NCBI RefSeq assembly: GCF_046156265.1
Contig: NZ_JAWDIR010000003.1
Span: forward strand, 62,001 to 126,000
Source: CAMDHY01 sp046156265
GTDB lineage: Bacteria > Pseudomonadota > Alphaproteobacteria > Rhizobiales > Segnochrobactraceae
Length of the DNA stretch: 64,000 nt
Direction of reading: 5' to 3'
Positions 55,539 through 63,652 of the stretch are shown piece by piece. Every line of letters starts with the position of its first letter. Position 1 is the stretch's first letter. The position numbers and the translations under genes were made by a program. The notes under the pieces were generated by a model, which saw nothing but the letters and a program-made list of their open reading frames with translations, did no database searches and was not told where the DNA came from.

Positions 55539-56312
55539 TCAGTCCGGCGTCGTCGGCTGGTGCCCCGGCGCCCCGTCGGCGCGGCCGATCCAGTGGTCGA
55601 GGAAGCGCTCCAGCCACTCGCGCACCGCCGCGTCGTAGAGCAGGCGGTCGGCGAAGTGGACGGGCCGCGGCTGCGCCCCCGGCAGCCGCAGGCGCTCGTG
55701 GCCGATCGTCGTCCAGCGGTGCACCATGGCGAGCGTCAGCTCGGGGTGGAACTGCACGCCATAGGCCTTCGGGCCGACGCGGATCGCCTGGTTGGGAAAC
55801 GGCCCGCCGCCGCTCGCCAGGAGGTCGGCGCCCTCCGGCAGGTCGAAGCCCTCGCGGTGCCACTGGTAGACGCGGCGCGGCCATTCGAAGGTGGCAGCAC
55901 CCGCCTCCGTCGGTTCGATCGGGAAGTAGCCGATCTCGACCAGCCCCTCCGGGTGGCCGTAGACGCGGGCGCCGAGGTGGCGGGCGAGCATCTGCGCGCC
56001 GAGGCAGATGCCGAGATAGGGCGCCTCCTCCTTCAACGGCACCGCATGCCAGTCGATCTCGCGGCGGATGTAGGCGTCGGTATCGTTGGCGCTCATCGGC
56101 CCGCCGAACACCACGGCGCCGGCGTGCTCGTCGAGGCTCGCCGGCAGCGTGTCGCCGAAGCGCGGGCGGCGGACGTCGAGATGGAAGCCGCGCGCCTGCA
56201 GCGCCTTGCCGACGCGGCCGGGCGTCGACTGCTCCTGGTGGAGCACGATCAGCACTCGCGCCGGACGCCCGGTCGCCGGGAAGTCCCGCATCTCCGCCGA
56301 GGGCACGCTCAT
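55539..56312 (-). CDS. Class I glutamine amidotransferase-like protein
   Basis: Protein of 257 residues with a GATase1 fold. Catalytic Cys103 in GICLGAQML, and His189 and Glu191 in GVQFHPE. No synthase domain is attached, as in the YLR126C/GuaA-like stand-alone group. FGGPMSANDTD is typical of the group. It overlaps the terB-like gene by four bases and follows it on the same strand. Substrate unknown. Confidence 0.92.
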   Translation of the reverse strand: MSVPSAEMRDFPATGRPARVLIVLHQEQSTPGRVGKALQARGFHLDVRRPRFGDTLPASLDEHAGAVVFGGPMSANDTDAYIRREIDWHAVPLKEEAPYLGICLGAQMLARHLGARVYGHPEGLVEIGYFPIEPTEAGAATFEWPRRVYQWHREGFDLPEGADLLASGGGPFPNQAIRVGPKAYGVQFHPELTLAMVHRWTTIGHERLRLPGAQPRPVHFADRLLYDAAVREWLERFLDHWIGRADGAPGHQPTTPD

Positions 56313-56824
56313 GGCTGGCCTTCGGTCTCCCCGTCCCGGGCGGTGTCGGGCTGGGCGACCTCGGCGTCGGCGCCGTGGCGGTGGGCGGCGCCGCGCTTCA
56401 GCTCGATGCGGTCGCGGCTCGAGACGCCGAGCAGTTCGGCGACGCGCCAGACGGTGTTGTCCTCGAATTCGGAGACGTTGCCGTCGGCGAAGACGGTCTC
56501 CCACATCATCTCGATGACGCGCTTGCGGCCGTCCTCGTCGAGGCTGCGCTTCAGGACCGAGGTGAAGCCGTAGAGGTCGACCGCCTCGTCGTCGCGCCGG
56601 CTCGCCTCCGCGACGAGGGACTCGGTGTCGCTCTCCGACAGGCCGTAGCGCTCGCTCAGCACGGTGCGCAGCGCCGCCTTCTCGGCATCGGTGACGACGC
56701 CGTCGACGGAAACGATGTGGACGAGCAGCGCGGCGACGGCGAGGCGCTGATCGTCCTCGGCGAAGGACTTGCGCGGCGCATCGCCGGAGAGCTCGGCGAA
56801 AAGCTCGCGAATGGCGGCCAGCAT
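56309..56824 (-). CDS. TerB-like protein
   Basis: Protein of 171 residues with the TerB all-helical metal-binding fold. VAALLVHIVSVDGVVTDAEK near residue 30 and MMWETVFADGNVSEFEDNTV near residue 105 are the paired acidic motifs. The family is named for tellurite resistance, but most single TerB proteins have no proven role. About 25 polar residues follow the domain. No other ter genes are nearby. Confidence 0.9.
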   Translation of the reverse strand: MLAAIRELFAELSGDAPRKSFAEDDQRLAVAALLVHIVSVDGVVTDAEKAALRTVLSERYGLSESDTESLVAEASRRDDEAVDLYGFTSVLKRSLDEDGRKRVIEMMWETVFADGNVSEFEDNTVWRVAELLGVSSRDRIELKRGAAHRHGADAEVAQPDTARDGETEGQP

Positions 56825-56961
56825 GGACTAGGAACCCTGTTCTCGACGGAATCGGCCGGCGGGGGAGGCGACGACCCGAACGCCGACGCTACGCGAAAGC
56901 AAGCCGCGAACCAAGTCGCCGAAGCGGATCAGCACCTTGTGTTGAAGCCGCGGCGACGGCC

Positions 56962-58731
56962 TCACAGCGGCCAGACGATCAGAAGCATCGGCACGGCGAC
57001 CGCAACGACGATCAGCGACAGCGGCAGCCCGAGGCGGGCGTAGTCGCCGAAGCGGTAGCCGCCCGGCCCGAACACCAGCGTGTTGCACTGGTGGCCGATG
57101 GGGGTGAGGAAATCGCAGCCGGCACCGATCGCCACCGCCATCAGGAAGGCGTCCGGGCGGTGGCCGAGGGCGGTGGCGAACGCGGCGGCGATCGGCGCCA
57201 TCACGAGCACGGTGGCGGCATTGTTGAGGAACGGCGTCACGGCCATCGCCGCGACCATGATCAGGGCGAGCGCCCCGGCCGGCGGCAGCACCGTCGCTGC
57301 ACTCGACAGCAGCGAGGCGACGAGATCGGTGGCGCCGGTGGTGCGCAGCGTCTCGGCGACGGGAATGAGGGCCGCCAGCATCACCAGGATCGGGCCCTCG
57401 ACGGCACCGTAGGCCTCGCGGAGCGGGATCACCCGCACCAGCACCATCAGCGCCGCGGCGGCGAAGAAGGCGACCGCCACCGGCACGAGCCCAAGCGCCG
57501 TCACCGTCATCGCCGCCACCAGGATGGCGACGGCGAGCAGCCCGCGCCGGCCGCTGCCGAGGCGGATGCGGCGCTCGGCGAGCGGCAGGCAGTCGAGCTC
57601 GCGCAGGACATCGGGCATGCGGCGCACGAGGCCCTGCAGCACGACGACGTCGCCGGCCTGCAGCGTCACGTCGCCGAGCCGGTCGCCGAGCCGCGTGCCG
57701 CGGCGGCTGATGGCGAGGAGGTTGACGCCGAAGGCCTGGAACAGCGCCATGTCCTTCGCCGACAGGCCGATCAGCCGCGAGCTCTCGCCGACCACCGCCT
57801 CGATCGCGTCGATCTCGTCGTTCGGTTCCTCGGCCGTCGGGCGGCGGTCGTCGGAGAGCGTCAGCCCGCCGCCCGCCACCATGCGGTCGAGGCCCTCGGG
57901 ACGGCCCTCGAGGAGCAGCATGTCGCCCTCCCGCAGCGTCGCGTCGGGCAGCGGCGGCATGCGCCGGCCGGACCGCAGCAGCGCCGTCACCATGCCCTGG
58001 CCGTCGGCGAGGCGCTGCACGTCGGCGACAGTCTTGCCGGCGAACGGGGAGTCGGTCGGGACGGAGGCCTCCGTCATGTAGTTCTTGATGTCGATGGCGG
58101 CGTCGAGGCCGCTCGTCGCCGGCACCCGCTCCGGCAGCAGGCGGTAGCAGAGCACCAGGAAGATGAGGCCCACCACCGTCAGCGCGCCACCGACCGGCAG
58201 GAAGTCGAACATGCGGAAGGGAGCCTCCCCCATCTCGGCGCGCACGCGCGCGACGATGATGTTCGGCGACGTGCCGACCAGCGTCATCAGTCCGCCGAGC
58301 AGCGAGGCGAAGGCCATCGGCATGAGGAACAGCGAGGGCGACACGCCGGAGCGGCGCGCCATCTGGAAGGCGACCGGCAGCAGGATGGCGAGGGCGCCGA
58401 TGTTCTTCACGAATGCCGACAAAAGCGCCACCGTCGCCGTCAGCACGAGCAGTTGCAGGCGCACCGTCGAAAGCCGCGGCGCGAAGCGCTGCACGACGGC
58501 GTCGGTGACGCCGCTGCGGGCGATCGCGGCGCTGACGACGAGGGCCGCGCCGACGATGATGACGATGTCGTCGCTGAACCCGGAGAAGGCCCGGTCGAAC
58601 GGCACGAGCCCTGCGGCCATCGCCACGAGCAGTGCGAGGACTGCTGCAAGGTCGTAGCGCAGCCGTCCGGAGACGAGCAGCACCATCATCGCGCCGACGA
58701 TCGCGAAGGCCGTCGCCTGGTCTTGCGTCAT
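56962..58731 (-). CDS. SLC13/DASS-type transporter with two RCK_C (TrkA_C) domains
   Basis: Membrane protein of 589 residues. An N-terminal block of hydrophobic segments (with SAFVKNIGALAILLPVAFQM and LMTLVGTSPNIIVARVRAEM, the helical-hairpin and SPN motif), a soluble middle with two RCK_C domains (about residues 210-300 and 310-375: LREGDMLLLEGRPEGLDRM, LQAGDVVVLQGLVRRMPDV), and a second membrane block with NNAATVLVMAPIAAAFA. The pattern is typical of bacterial SLC13/CitT-like carriers for dicarboxylates or sulfate. Substrate not decided. ATG at 58729-58731. Confidence 0.92.
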   Translation of the reverse strand: MTQDQATAFAIVGAMMVLLVSGRLRYDLAAVLALLVAMAAGLVPFDRAFSGFSDDIVIIVGAALVVSAAIARSGVTDAVVQRFAPRLSTVRLQLLVLTATVALLSAFVKNIGALAILLPVAFQMARRSGVSPSLFLMPMAFASLLGGLMTLVGTSPNIIVARVRAEMGEAPFRMFDFLPVGGALTVVGLIFLVLCYRLLPERVPATSGLDAAIDIKNYMTEASVPTDSPFAGKTVADVQRLADGQGMVTALLRSGRRMPPLPDATLREGDMLLLEGRPEGLDRMVAGGGLTLSDDRRPTAEEPNDEIDAIEAVVGESSRLIGLSAKDMALFQAFGVNLLAISRRGTRLGDRLGDVTLQAGDVVVLQGLVRRMPDVLRELDCLPLAERRIRLGSGRRGLLAVAILVAAMTVTALGLVPVAVAFFAAAALMVLVRVIPLREAYGAVEGPILVMLAALIPVAETLRTTGATDLVASLLSSAATVLPPAGALALIMVAAMAVTPFLNNAATVLVMAPIAAAFATALGHRPDAFLMAVAIGAGCDFLTPIGHQCNTLVFGPGGYRFGDYARLGLPLSLIVVAVAVPMLLIVWPL

Positions 58732-58946
58732 CGATCGACTTCCCCCGCGCGCAAAGTGCGCTGCAGGAAACGCCCGCCGACGAAATTCGCTCCCGTTGCG
58801 TGAAAGAGTTGCGCTCAGGGGGGTTTCGACGTCATCGTAGTGGTCGGCCGATGCGTCATTCGCCCGCGGGGCGCGCCGGCCCAACGTCGAGCTCTCGTGC
58901 GCGGGTCTTTTTTGGCCCGAATTGTGCTCAAGTTCGTGCTGGCCGC

Positions 58947-58976
58947 TTGACGTTTGCCACTCTCTCACGCCTATGA
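58947..58976 (+). promoter_or_regulatory. Candidate sigma-70 promoter of the cold-shock gene
   Basis: TTGACG (58947-58952), 18 bases, CTATGA (58971-58976). It lies about 30 bases before the cold-shock start, so the leader would be short, or another promoter lies further upstream. Confidence 0.4.
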
Positions 58977-59003
58977 AGTGCAGCTACACCGAATGGACAT
59001 CCG

Positions 59004-59654
59004 ATGAGCCGACACCGGGACTTCCGCGAGCCGCGCCGCCGCGGTTTTGACGACGACTTCATGCAGCCGGACCGTGGCAGTGGCTTTCAGCGGCCGCGCA
59101 CAGACGATACCCCGAGCTTCGCCGCCCCGAGCGGACCGACGCTGCAGGCGATCGTCAAATGGTTCAACCCCGAGAAGGGCTTCGGATTCGTCGAGCTGAC
59201 GGACGGATCGGGCGACGTGTTCATGCACGCGCGCGCTCTCGAGGCCGCCGGCCATGAGGCCGTCGATCCCGGCGCCACGCTGACGGTGCGCGTCGGCATC
59301 GGCCAGAAGGGCCGTCAGGTCACCGAGGTCGTCGCCGTCGACGCGAGCACCGCCGAGGTGCGCCCGCGCTCCGGCCCGCGCACCTCCGGCCCCCGCGAAG
59401 GCGGTGGTGGCGGTGGCGGTTTCGGCCGCGACACCGGCCCGACCGAAGAGCTGATGGGTGCCGTGAAGTGGTACAACCCCGAGAAGGGGTTCGGCTTCAT
59501 CGCCCCCGATCGCGGCGGCAAGGACGTGTTCGTGCACGTCACCGCCCTGCAGCGCTCGAGCGTGTCCTCGCTCGCCGAGGGCCAGCGCGTGCGCGTCTCC
59601 GTCGGACAGGGCCCGAAGGGTCCGGAAGTCCGCATGGTCGAGCCGCTCGACTGA
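59004..59654 (+). CDS. Double cold-shock domain protein
   Basis: Protein of 216 residues with two cold-shock domains. The first, at about 48-113, has VKWFNPEKGFGFVELTDGSG and DVFMH; the second, at about 148-214, has VKWYNPEKGFGFIAPDRGGK and DVFVH. RNP1-like KGFGF and RNP2-like VFVH are intact in both. A glycine-rich linker lies between and an arginine-rich N-terminus precedes. Alphaproteobacteria often have such double CSD proteins (CspD-type). It binds single-stranded RNA or DNA. Followed by a clear terminator. Confidence 0.95.
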   Translation: MSRHRDFREPRRRGFDDDFMQPDRGSGFQRPRTDDTPSFAAPSGPTLQAIVKWFNPEKGFGFVELTDGSGDVFMHARALEAAGHEAVDPGATLTVRVGIGQKGRQVTEVVAVDASTAEVRPRSGPRTSGPREGGGGGGGFGRDTGPTEELMGAVKWYNPEKGFGFIAPDRGGKDVFVHVTALQRSSVSSLAEGQRVRVSVGQGPKGPEVRMVEPLD

Positions 59655-59706
59655 CACTGACGTCGGCCGGCGGGGCGCGAGCCCCGGCGGCCCGTCCATT
59701 CCTGAA

Positions 59707-59748
59707 GCCTTCCACGGCCGCTCGCGAGCGGTCGAGGGAGGCTTTTTT
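59707..59748 (+). terminator. Terminator of the cold-shock gene
   Basis: GCCTTCC (59707-59713) pairs with GGGAGGC (59736-59742, one wobble), enclosing an inner perfect hairpin CCGCTC-GC-GAGCGG, followed by TTTTTT at 59743-59748. Confidence 0.85.
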
Positions 59749-59825
59749 GTCATTCGCGCCGTTCTGCGCGCATGCGGTCCGCACAGGCGACAGAACGTCC
59801 GGCTCGCAAAAAAAATAATTCGGGA

Positions 59826-59856
59826 CTTGGAACCGAAGGCGATTTTCCCCATTGTA
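59826..59856 (+). promoter_or_regulatory. Candidate heat-shock (RpoH, sigma-32) promoter
   Basis: CTTGGAA (59826-59832), 14 bases, CCCCATTGTA (59847-59856). This resembles the sigma-32 consensus CTTGAA with 13-17 bases to CCCCATnTA; the -10 box is nearly perfect. It directly precedes a non-coding transcript candidate. In Rhizobiales, RpoH paralogues serve heat and other stresses. Confidence 0.6.
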
Positions 59857-59860
59857 GCTC

Positions 59861-59970
59861 CCGACGGTCTTCCCCCGGATCGTCGCGGTAGCCAGGGATC
59901 GTTCCCCCATCGATCCTACGGGCAAGCGCATGGGCCCGCCCCCTTACCCCAGGGGCGGGCCTTTGTGTTT
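59861..59970 (+). ncRNA. Candidate small RNA with two C-rich (anti-Shine-Dalgarno) hairpin loops
   Basis: About 110 bases from an assumed start near 59861 to a perfect terminator. Hairpin 1: CGACG (59862-59866) with CGTCG (59881-59885), loop with TTCCCCC (59870-59876). Hairpin 2: GGATCG (59896-59901) with CGATCC (59911-59916), loop TTCCCCCAT with the same heptamer (59902-59908). Then the terminator stem. Loops with C-rich sequence that can pair with Shine-Dalgarno regions are the mark of alphaproteobacterial stress RNAs such as the CcsR and alpha-r14 families. The exact family is not identified. The rest of the gap 59655-60137 holds only the two terminators and no gene I can support. Confidence 0.5.
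59933..59970 (+). terminator. Perfect intrinsic terminator of the small-RNA candidate
   Basis: Ten-base perfect stem, GGCCCGCCCC (59933-59942) with GGGGCGGGCC (59952-59961), a nine-base loop, and TTTGTGTTT. There is no protein gene upstream within 180 bases except the cold-shock gene, which has its own terminator. Confidence 0.88.
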
Positions 59971-60137
59971 CCAGTACGGCTCGCCGGCGAAGTCGCCGCC
60001 TCGGGTGGCGTTGCGACAATCGAACGGGCTGTCGGAGAGCCGGAGGCTCTTGCGCTCGTCACGGGGGACAACCGCACAGCGAATCACGCAGGATCGGCGG
60101 GCGGCGGGAAACATCGAACACGGGAGGCGTCTTCAGC

Positions 60138-60977
60138 ATGCGGCAACAAGTCGGCGCTCTTCCCGTTCGGTGGACAGGCGACGAACCGCGCGTGCTGCTC
60201 GTCACGTCCCGCGAGACGCAGCGCTGGATCATCCCCAAGGGATGGCGGATGCGCGGGCGCAGCAACGCCGAGGCGGCCGCCCAGGAAGCGCTCGAGGAGG
60301 CCGGCGTGCGCGGCCGCGTGCGCAACAAGCCGATCGGCCGCTATGTCTACGCGAAGCGCAGGCCTGGCGGCGCCGAAGACTGCAAGATCACCACCTATCT
60401 TCTGGAAGTGACCGACGAGCTCGACGCCTTCCCCGAGATGGCGGAACGGCAGAGGTCGTGGTTCACGATCGCGGAGGCGGAAGCCTGCGCGGACGACGAG
60501 GGATTGCGCGACATCCTGCGCACGCTCGGCCCGCGTCTCGAGGGGTTGCGCAGCCGCGATCGCAAGGCGGCGAAGCGGCGGGCCAAGGCGGCGGACAAGG
60601 ACGCGCCGCCGAAGGCCTCCGACGTGAAGAGCGCTCCGTCCAAAACTCCCGAGCCGAAGGCCCGCAGGAAGAAGGCGTCGGGCGGGAAGGCCTCGGAGGC
60701 CCCGTCGGGCGGTAAGCGCTCGAAGCGCGCCAGGGCGGCGGCGCAATTGCCGCCCGGCGAGGACCCCGGAGCGGCGGTCAGCAGCGGGACGGACGTCCAC
60801 GCAGAGACGACGGGAGACGAGGTGCCGCCCGTCAGCGTGGCGGAGAGTGACGTCCCTGACGTTCAGGCGCGCAAGCGCACCGCCGGCAAGGTGGCGCGGA
60901 TCGCCGGCCGGCGACGCCGGAAGGCGACCCGCAAGGCACTGACCGGCACGGATGATACTCCGCAGGCTGCCGAGTAG
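60138..60977 (+). CDS. NUDIX hydrolase with long basic tail
   Basis: Protein of 279 residues. Residues 1-130 are a NUDIX domain; the NUDIX box is GRSNAEAAAQEALEEAGV, in which the Arg of REUxEExGU is Gln, as in other small alphaproteobacterial members close to the DIPP type (polyphosphate or diadenosine-type substrates). IPKGWRM precedes it. Residues about 140-279 are low complexity, rich in Lys, Arg, Ala and Pro (DRKAAKRRAKAADKDAPPKA), and may bind RNA, DNA or polyphosphate. It follows the small-RNA candidate. Confidence 0.88.
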   Translation: MRQQVGALPVRWTGDEPRVLLVTSRETQRWIIPKGWRMRGRSNAEAAAQEALEEAGVRGRVRNKPIGRYVYAKRRPGGAEDCKITTYLLEVTDELDAFPEMAERQRSWFTIAEAEACADDEGLRDILRTLGPRLEGLRSRDRKAAKRRAKAADKDAPPKASDVKSAPSKTPEPKARRKKASGGKASEAPSGGKRSKRARAAAQLPPGEDPGAAVSSGTDVHAETTGDEVPPVSVAESDVPDVQARKRTAGKVARIAGRRRRKATRKALTGTDDTPQAAE

Positions 60978-61043
60978 GTCTCGGGCGTCACGCGAGCCCG
61001 CCAACGGGCGGGCCCCCACGCCGGGATCGCTGCACGATACGGT

Positions 61044-61916
61044 CTAGCCGGCGGCGCGCGTGGTCTGCTGGCTGAGCGCCATCTGCCAGCGCCCGTCCCG
61101 CTTCACCCACACCCGCGTCGCCCGGTAGGGCGGCCGCCGGATGCCGGGCATGAGGTGGTCTGCCCGCATCACCGCGGCATCGCCGAACACCCACAGCCGC
61201 ATCGCCTCTACCGCCGCGACGAAGGTCTCGGCGTTGATGGCGCCGTGCTCGCTCAGCATCTGGGCCCGCGAGGCCTTGGTGGTGAGGTTCTGGCGGGTGC
61301 GGTAGACGACGAACTCGTCGGCCATGTGCTTCACCCATTCGTCCGCATCGTTGCGCGTGACGGCGCGCTCCAGCGTCTGGAAGGCGGTGATGATGTCGGC
61401 CTCGGCGGGCTCGCCCGGCTGATAGGGGACGGTGAGGCACGGGTTCTCGCACAATGGTGGTGGCGCATCGGCCGGCCGCCCCTGCGGCGTCGGGTGGCTG
61501 TGGGGCGCCGACGGATCCGCCAGCACGTTCGCGTGGTGCACGAGCAGCCGCCAGCCGTCGGCACCGCCCTGCTTCACCCACACCTCGACCGAGACCACAT
61601 TGCCCTCGGCGGCGGACGGGTCGCGCTCGGTGACGAGGACGAGGTCGCCGTAGTCGGCGGCCGTCGCGGCGGCCTCGACGCTGGCCAGCGGCAGCATGGC
61701 GGCACCGTCGGAGCCATGGACCGCTCCCGACAGGTCGATGGCGGTGAAGTCGGGGGCGAGCAACGGCGCGAGACCGCTGTTGTCGCCGGTACGGCGCGCG
61801 GCGTGGTAGGCGGCGCGCGTGGTGGCGAGGCCTTCAGGAACGGTGGTGTGCAAGGATGAGCGCTCCGGTGCAGGTTCGCCGGCGGCGCAACGGGCGCCCG
61901 GCATTTCCATACACAC
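61044..61916 (-). CDS. Protein with two NTF2-like (SnoaL/DUF4440) domains
   Basis: Protein of up to 290 residues with two NTF2-like domains in tandem. The first, about residues 25-140, includes LAPDFTAIDLSGAVHGSDGA and VVSVEVWVKQGGADGWRLLV; the second, about 165-285, includes ADEWVKHMADEFVVYRTRQN and RATRVWVKRDGRWQMALSQQ. This fold often serves in ketosteroid isomerase-like enzymes or binding proteins; neither domain has a recognised active site. The start is uncertain (ATG at 61914-61916, or a later codon). It is between NUDIX and cls. Confidence 0.75.
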   Translation of the reverse strand: MCMEMPGARCAAGEPAPERSSLHTTVPEGLATTRAAYHAARRTGDNSGLAPLLAPDFTAIDLSGAVHGSDGAAMLPLASVEAAATAADYGDLVLVTERDPSAAEGNVVSVEVWVKQGGADGWRLLVHHANVLADPSAPHSHPTPQGRPADAPPPLCENPCLTVPYQPGEPAEADIITAFQTLERAVTRNDADEWVKHMADEFVVYRTRQNLTTKASRAQMLSEHGAINAETFVAAVEAMRLWVFGDAAVMRADHLMPGIRRPPYRATRVWVKRDGRWQMALSQQTTRAAG

Positions 61917-61968
61917 GTATGAGCGAAGTTTCCGGTGACGGCAACGCCCGGGCGGAGGCTGGGGCCGT

Positions 61969-63495
61969 CTAGAGGTAGGGCGAGGCGAGCCACACCGCGC
62001 GGTTGCGCACCCGCACGGGGAACGGCCGGGCCTTCAGCGTCTCCATCGTCTCGGGACGGGACTGGGCGATCTGCGCCTCGATGCGTGCGTCCACCGCCTC
62101 CGCGAGCACCGGGTCGTAGACCTCGATGTCGAGCTCGAAATTGAGCCTGAGGCTGCGGGAATCGAGATTGGACGAGCCGACATAGGCCCACTGCCCGTCG
62201 ACGGCCATCAGCTTCGAATGGTCGAACATGCCCTCGGCCCGCCAGACCCGGCAGCCCGCCCGCACGACCTGGTCGAGCTGCGCGGTCATCGCGTGATCGA
62301 CCAGCGGCAGGTTGTTCGCCGCCGGGATCACCACGTCGACGGCGATGCCGCGGCGGGCGGCGACGGTGAGGGCGCCGACGAGTTGCAGGTCGGGGATGAA
62401 GTAGGGCGAGGCGATGCGGACACGCTCGCGCGCCACCGCCAGCGCGCCCATGATGATCGTGTGGTTGCTGGAGAGATTGCGGTCGGGACCGGACGGCACC
62501 ACCCGCGCGGCGACGCCGTCCGCGCGCGGCGCGGCGGCCACGGCCCATTCCGGGCCGCTCAGGCGCTCCTCGGTGGTGAAGTACCAGTCGTGAGAGAACG
62601 CCGTGAAGAGCTGGGCCACCACCGGGCCCTCGACGCGGAAGTGCGTATCGCGGCTGCGCGCCGGACCGCCGGCACCGGCCATGAACTCGCCGCGGATGTT
62701 CATGCCGCCGGTGAAACCGACGGTGCCGTCGATGACGAGCACCTTCCGGTGGCTGCGCAGGTTGGCATAAGGCAGGCGGAAACCGATCAGGTTTCCCATG
62801 AACGTCGCCGTGGTGACGCCACCGGCGGACAGCCGCCGGGTGATCGGCGGCCGCGAGTAGCGCGCCCCGACGGCGTCGATCAGCACGCGGACCGCGACGC
62901 CGCGCTGGTGCGCCGCCACCAGGGCGTCGGCGAACTGCCGGCCGACGGCATCGTCGTCGAAGATGTAGCTCTGCAGCGCGATGGAGCGCTCGGCCGCGGC
63001 GATTGCCGCGAGCATCGCCGGATAGGCCTCGTCGCCGCTGTCGAGCAGGCGCACTTCGTTGCCGTCGGTGAGGGGAAAGGAAGCGACGTGATCGCCGAGG
63101 CGCCGCAGGGAGGCGAGTTCGGCGGCGACCGGCGCGAGGCGGATCGGCGGTTCCGGCGCAACCGGAACCGCGGGCGAGACAGGGGCAGGGACCGGGGCGA
63201 GCGGCGCCTCGGGCGGCGGCCGCGGCGCGGCGTGGGCGTGGGCATGCCGCAGTTCCGCGGCGTGGCGGCGCTGGCTCACCTGCGAGCGGCGGATGCGGTT
63301 GATGCCGGCCAGCAGATAGAACACGGCGCCGAAGATCGGCGAGAAGATGATGACGCCGACCCAGCCGGTCGCTGCGCGGACATCGTCCTTGGTCATGGCA
63401 GCGTGGAGGGCCGCGCCGACGCCGACGAGGATGCTCGTCGCGAACACGACGTGAGGCCAGTAGTGCTGCCAGTCGAAGCCGCTCATTCCCGCCAT
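61969..63495 (-). CDS. cls: Cardiolipin synthase
   Basis: Phospholipase D-type enzyme of about 508 residues that joins phosphatidylglycerol molecules. Two N-terminal hydrophobic segments (WPHVVFATSILVGVGAALHA; WVGVIIFSPIFGAVFYLLAG) are followed by a proline-rich linker and two HKD motifs, HRKVLVIDGTVGFTGGMN near the middle and HSKLMAVDGQWAYVGSSN near the end. ATG at 63493-63495, with an alternative at 63486. Length and layout fit ClsA. Confidence 0.93.
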   Translation of the reverse strand: MAGMSGFDWQHYWPHVVFATSILVGVGAALHAAMTKDDVRAATGWVGVIIFSPIFGAVFYLLAGINRIRRSQVSQRRHAAELRHAHAHAAPRPPPEAPLAPVPAPVSPAVPVAPEPPIRLAPVAAELASLRRLGDHVASFPLTDGNEVRLLDSGDEAYPAMLAAIAAAERSIALQSYIFDDDAVGRQFADALVAAHQRGVAVRVLIDAVGARYSRPPITRRLSAGGVTTATFMGNLIGFRLPYANLRSHRKVLVIDGTVGFTGGMNIRGEFMAGAGGPARSRDTHFRVEGPVVAQLFTAFSHDWYFTTEERLSGPEWAVAAAPRADGVAARVVPSGPDRNLSSNHTIIMGALAVARERVRIASPYFIPDLQLVGALTVAARRGIAVDVVIPAANNLPLVDHAMTAQLDQVVRAGCRVWRAEGMFDHSKLMAVDGQWAYVGSSNLDSRSLRLNFELDIEVYDPVLAEAVDARIEAQIAQSRPETMETLKARPFPVRVRNRAVWLASPYL

Positions 63496-63652
63496 CGTCC
63501 GCCGGGCGCCCTCGGAGCGCCGATCGGCCGGCGGCGATGCGAATCGACGCCGGCGGCGGCCGACCATGCCACGCCCGCGAGGGCTGGCCCAGCCCAGCGC
63601 CGCGCGCGGCGGCCTCCGTTGCCGCGGCAGCCACGGGCCGTCTGGGCGGCGC

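Noticed and set aside
57091..58803. Open frame of 570 codons opposite the SLC13 gene
   Set aside because: His/Arg/Gln-rich shadow of a membrane protein gene, not protein-like.
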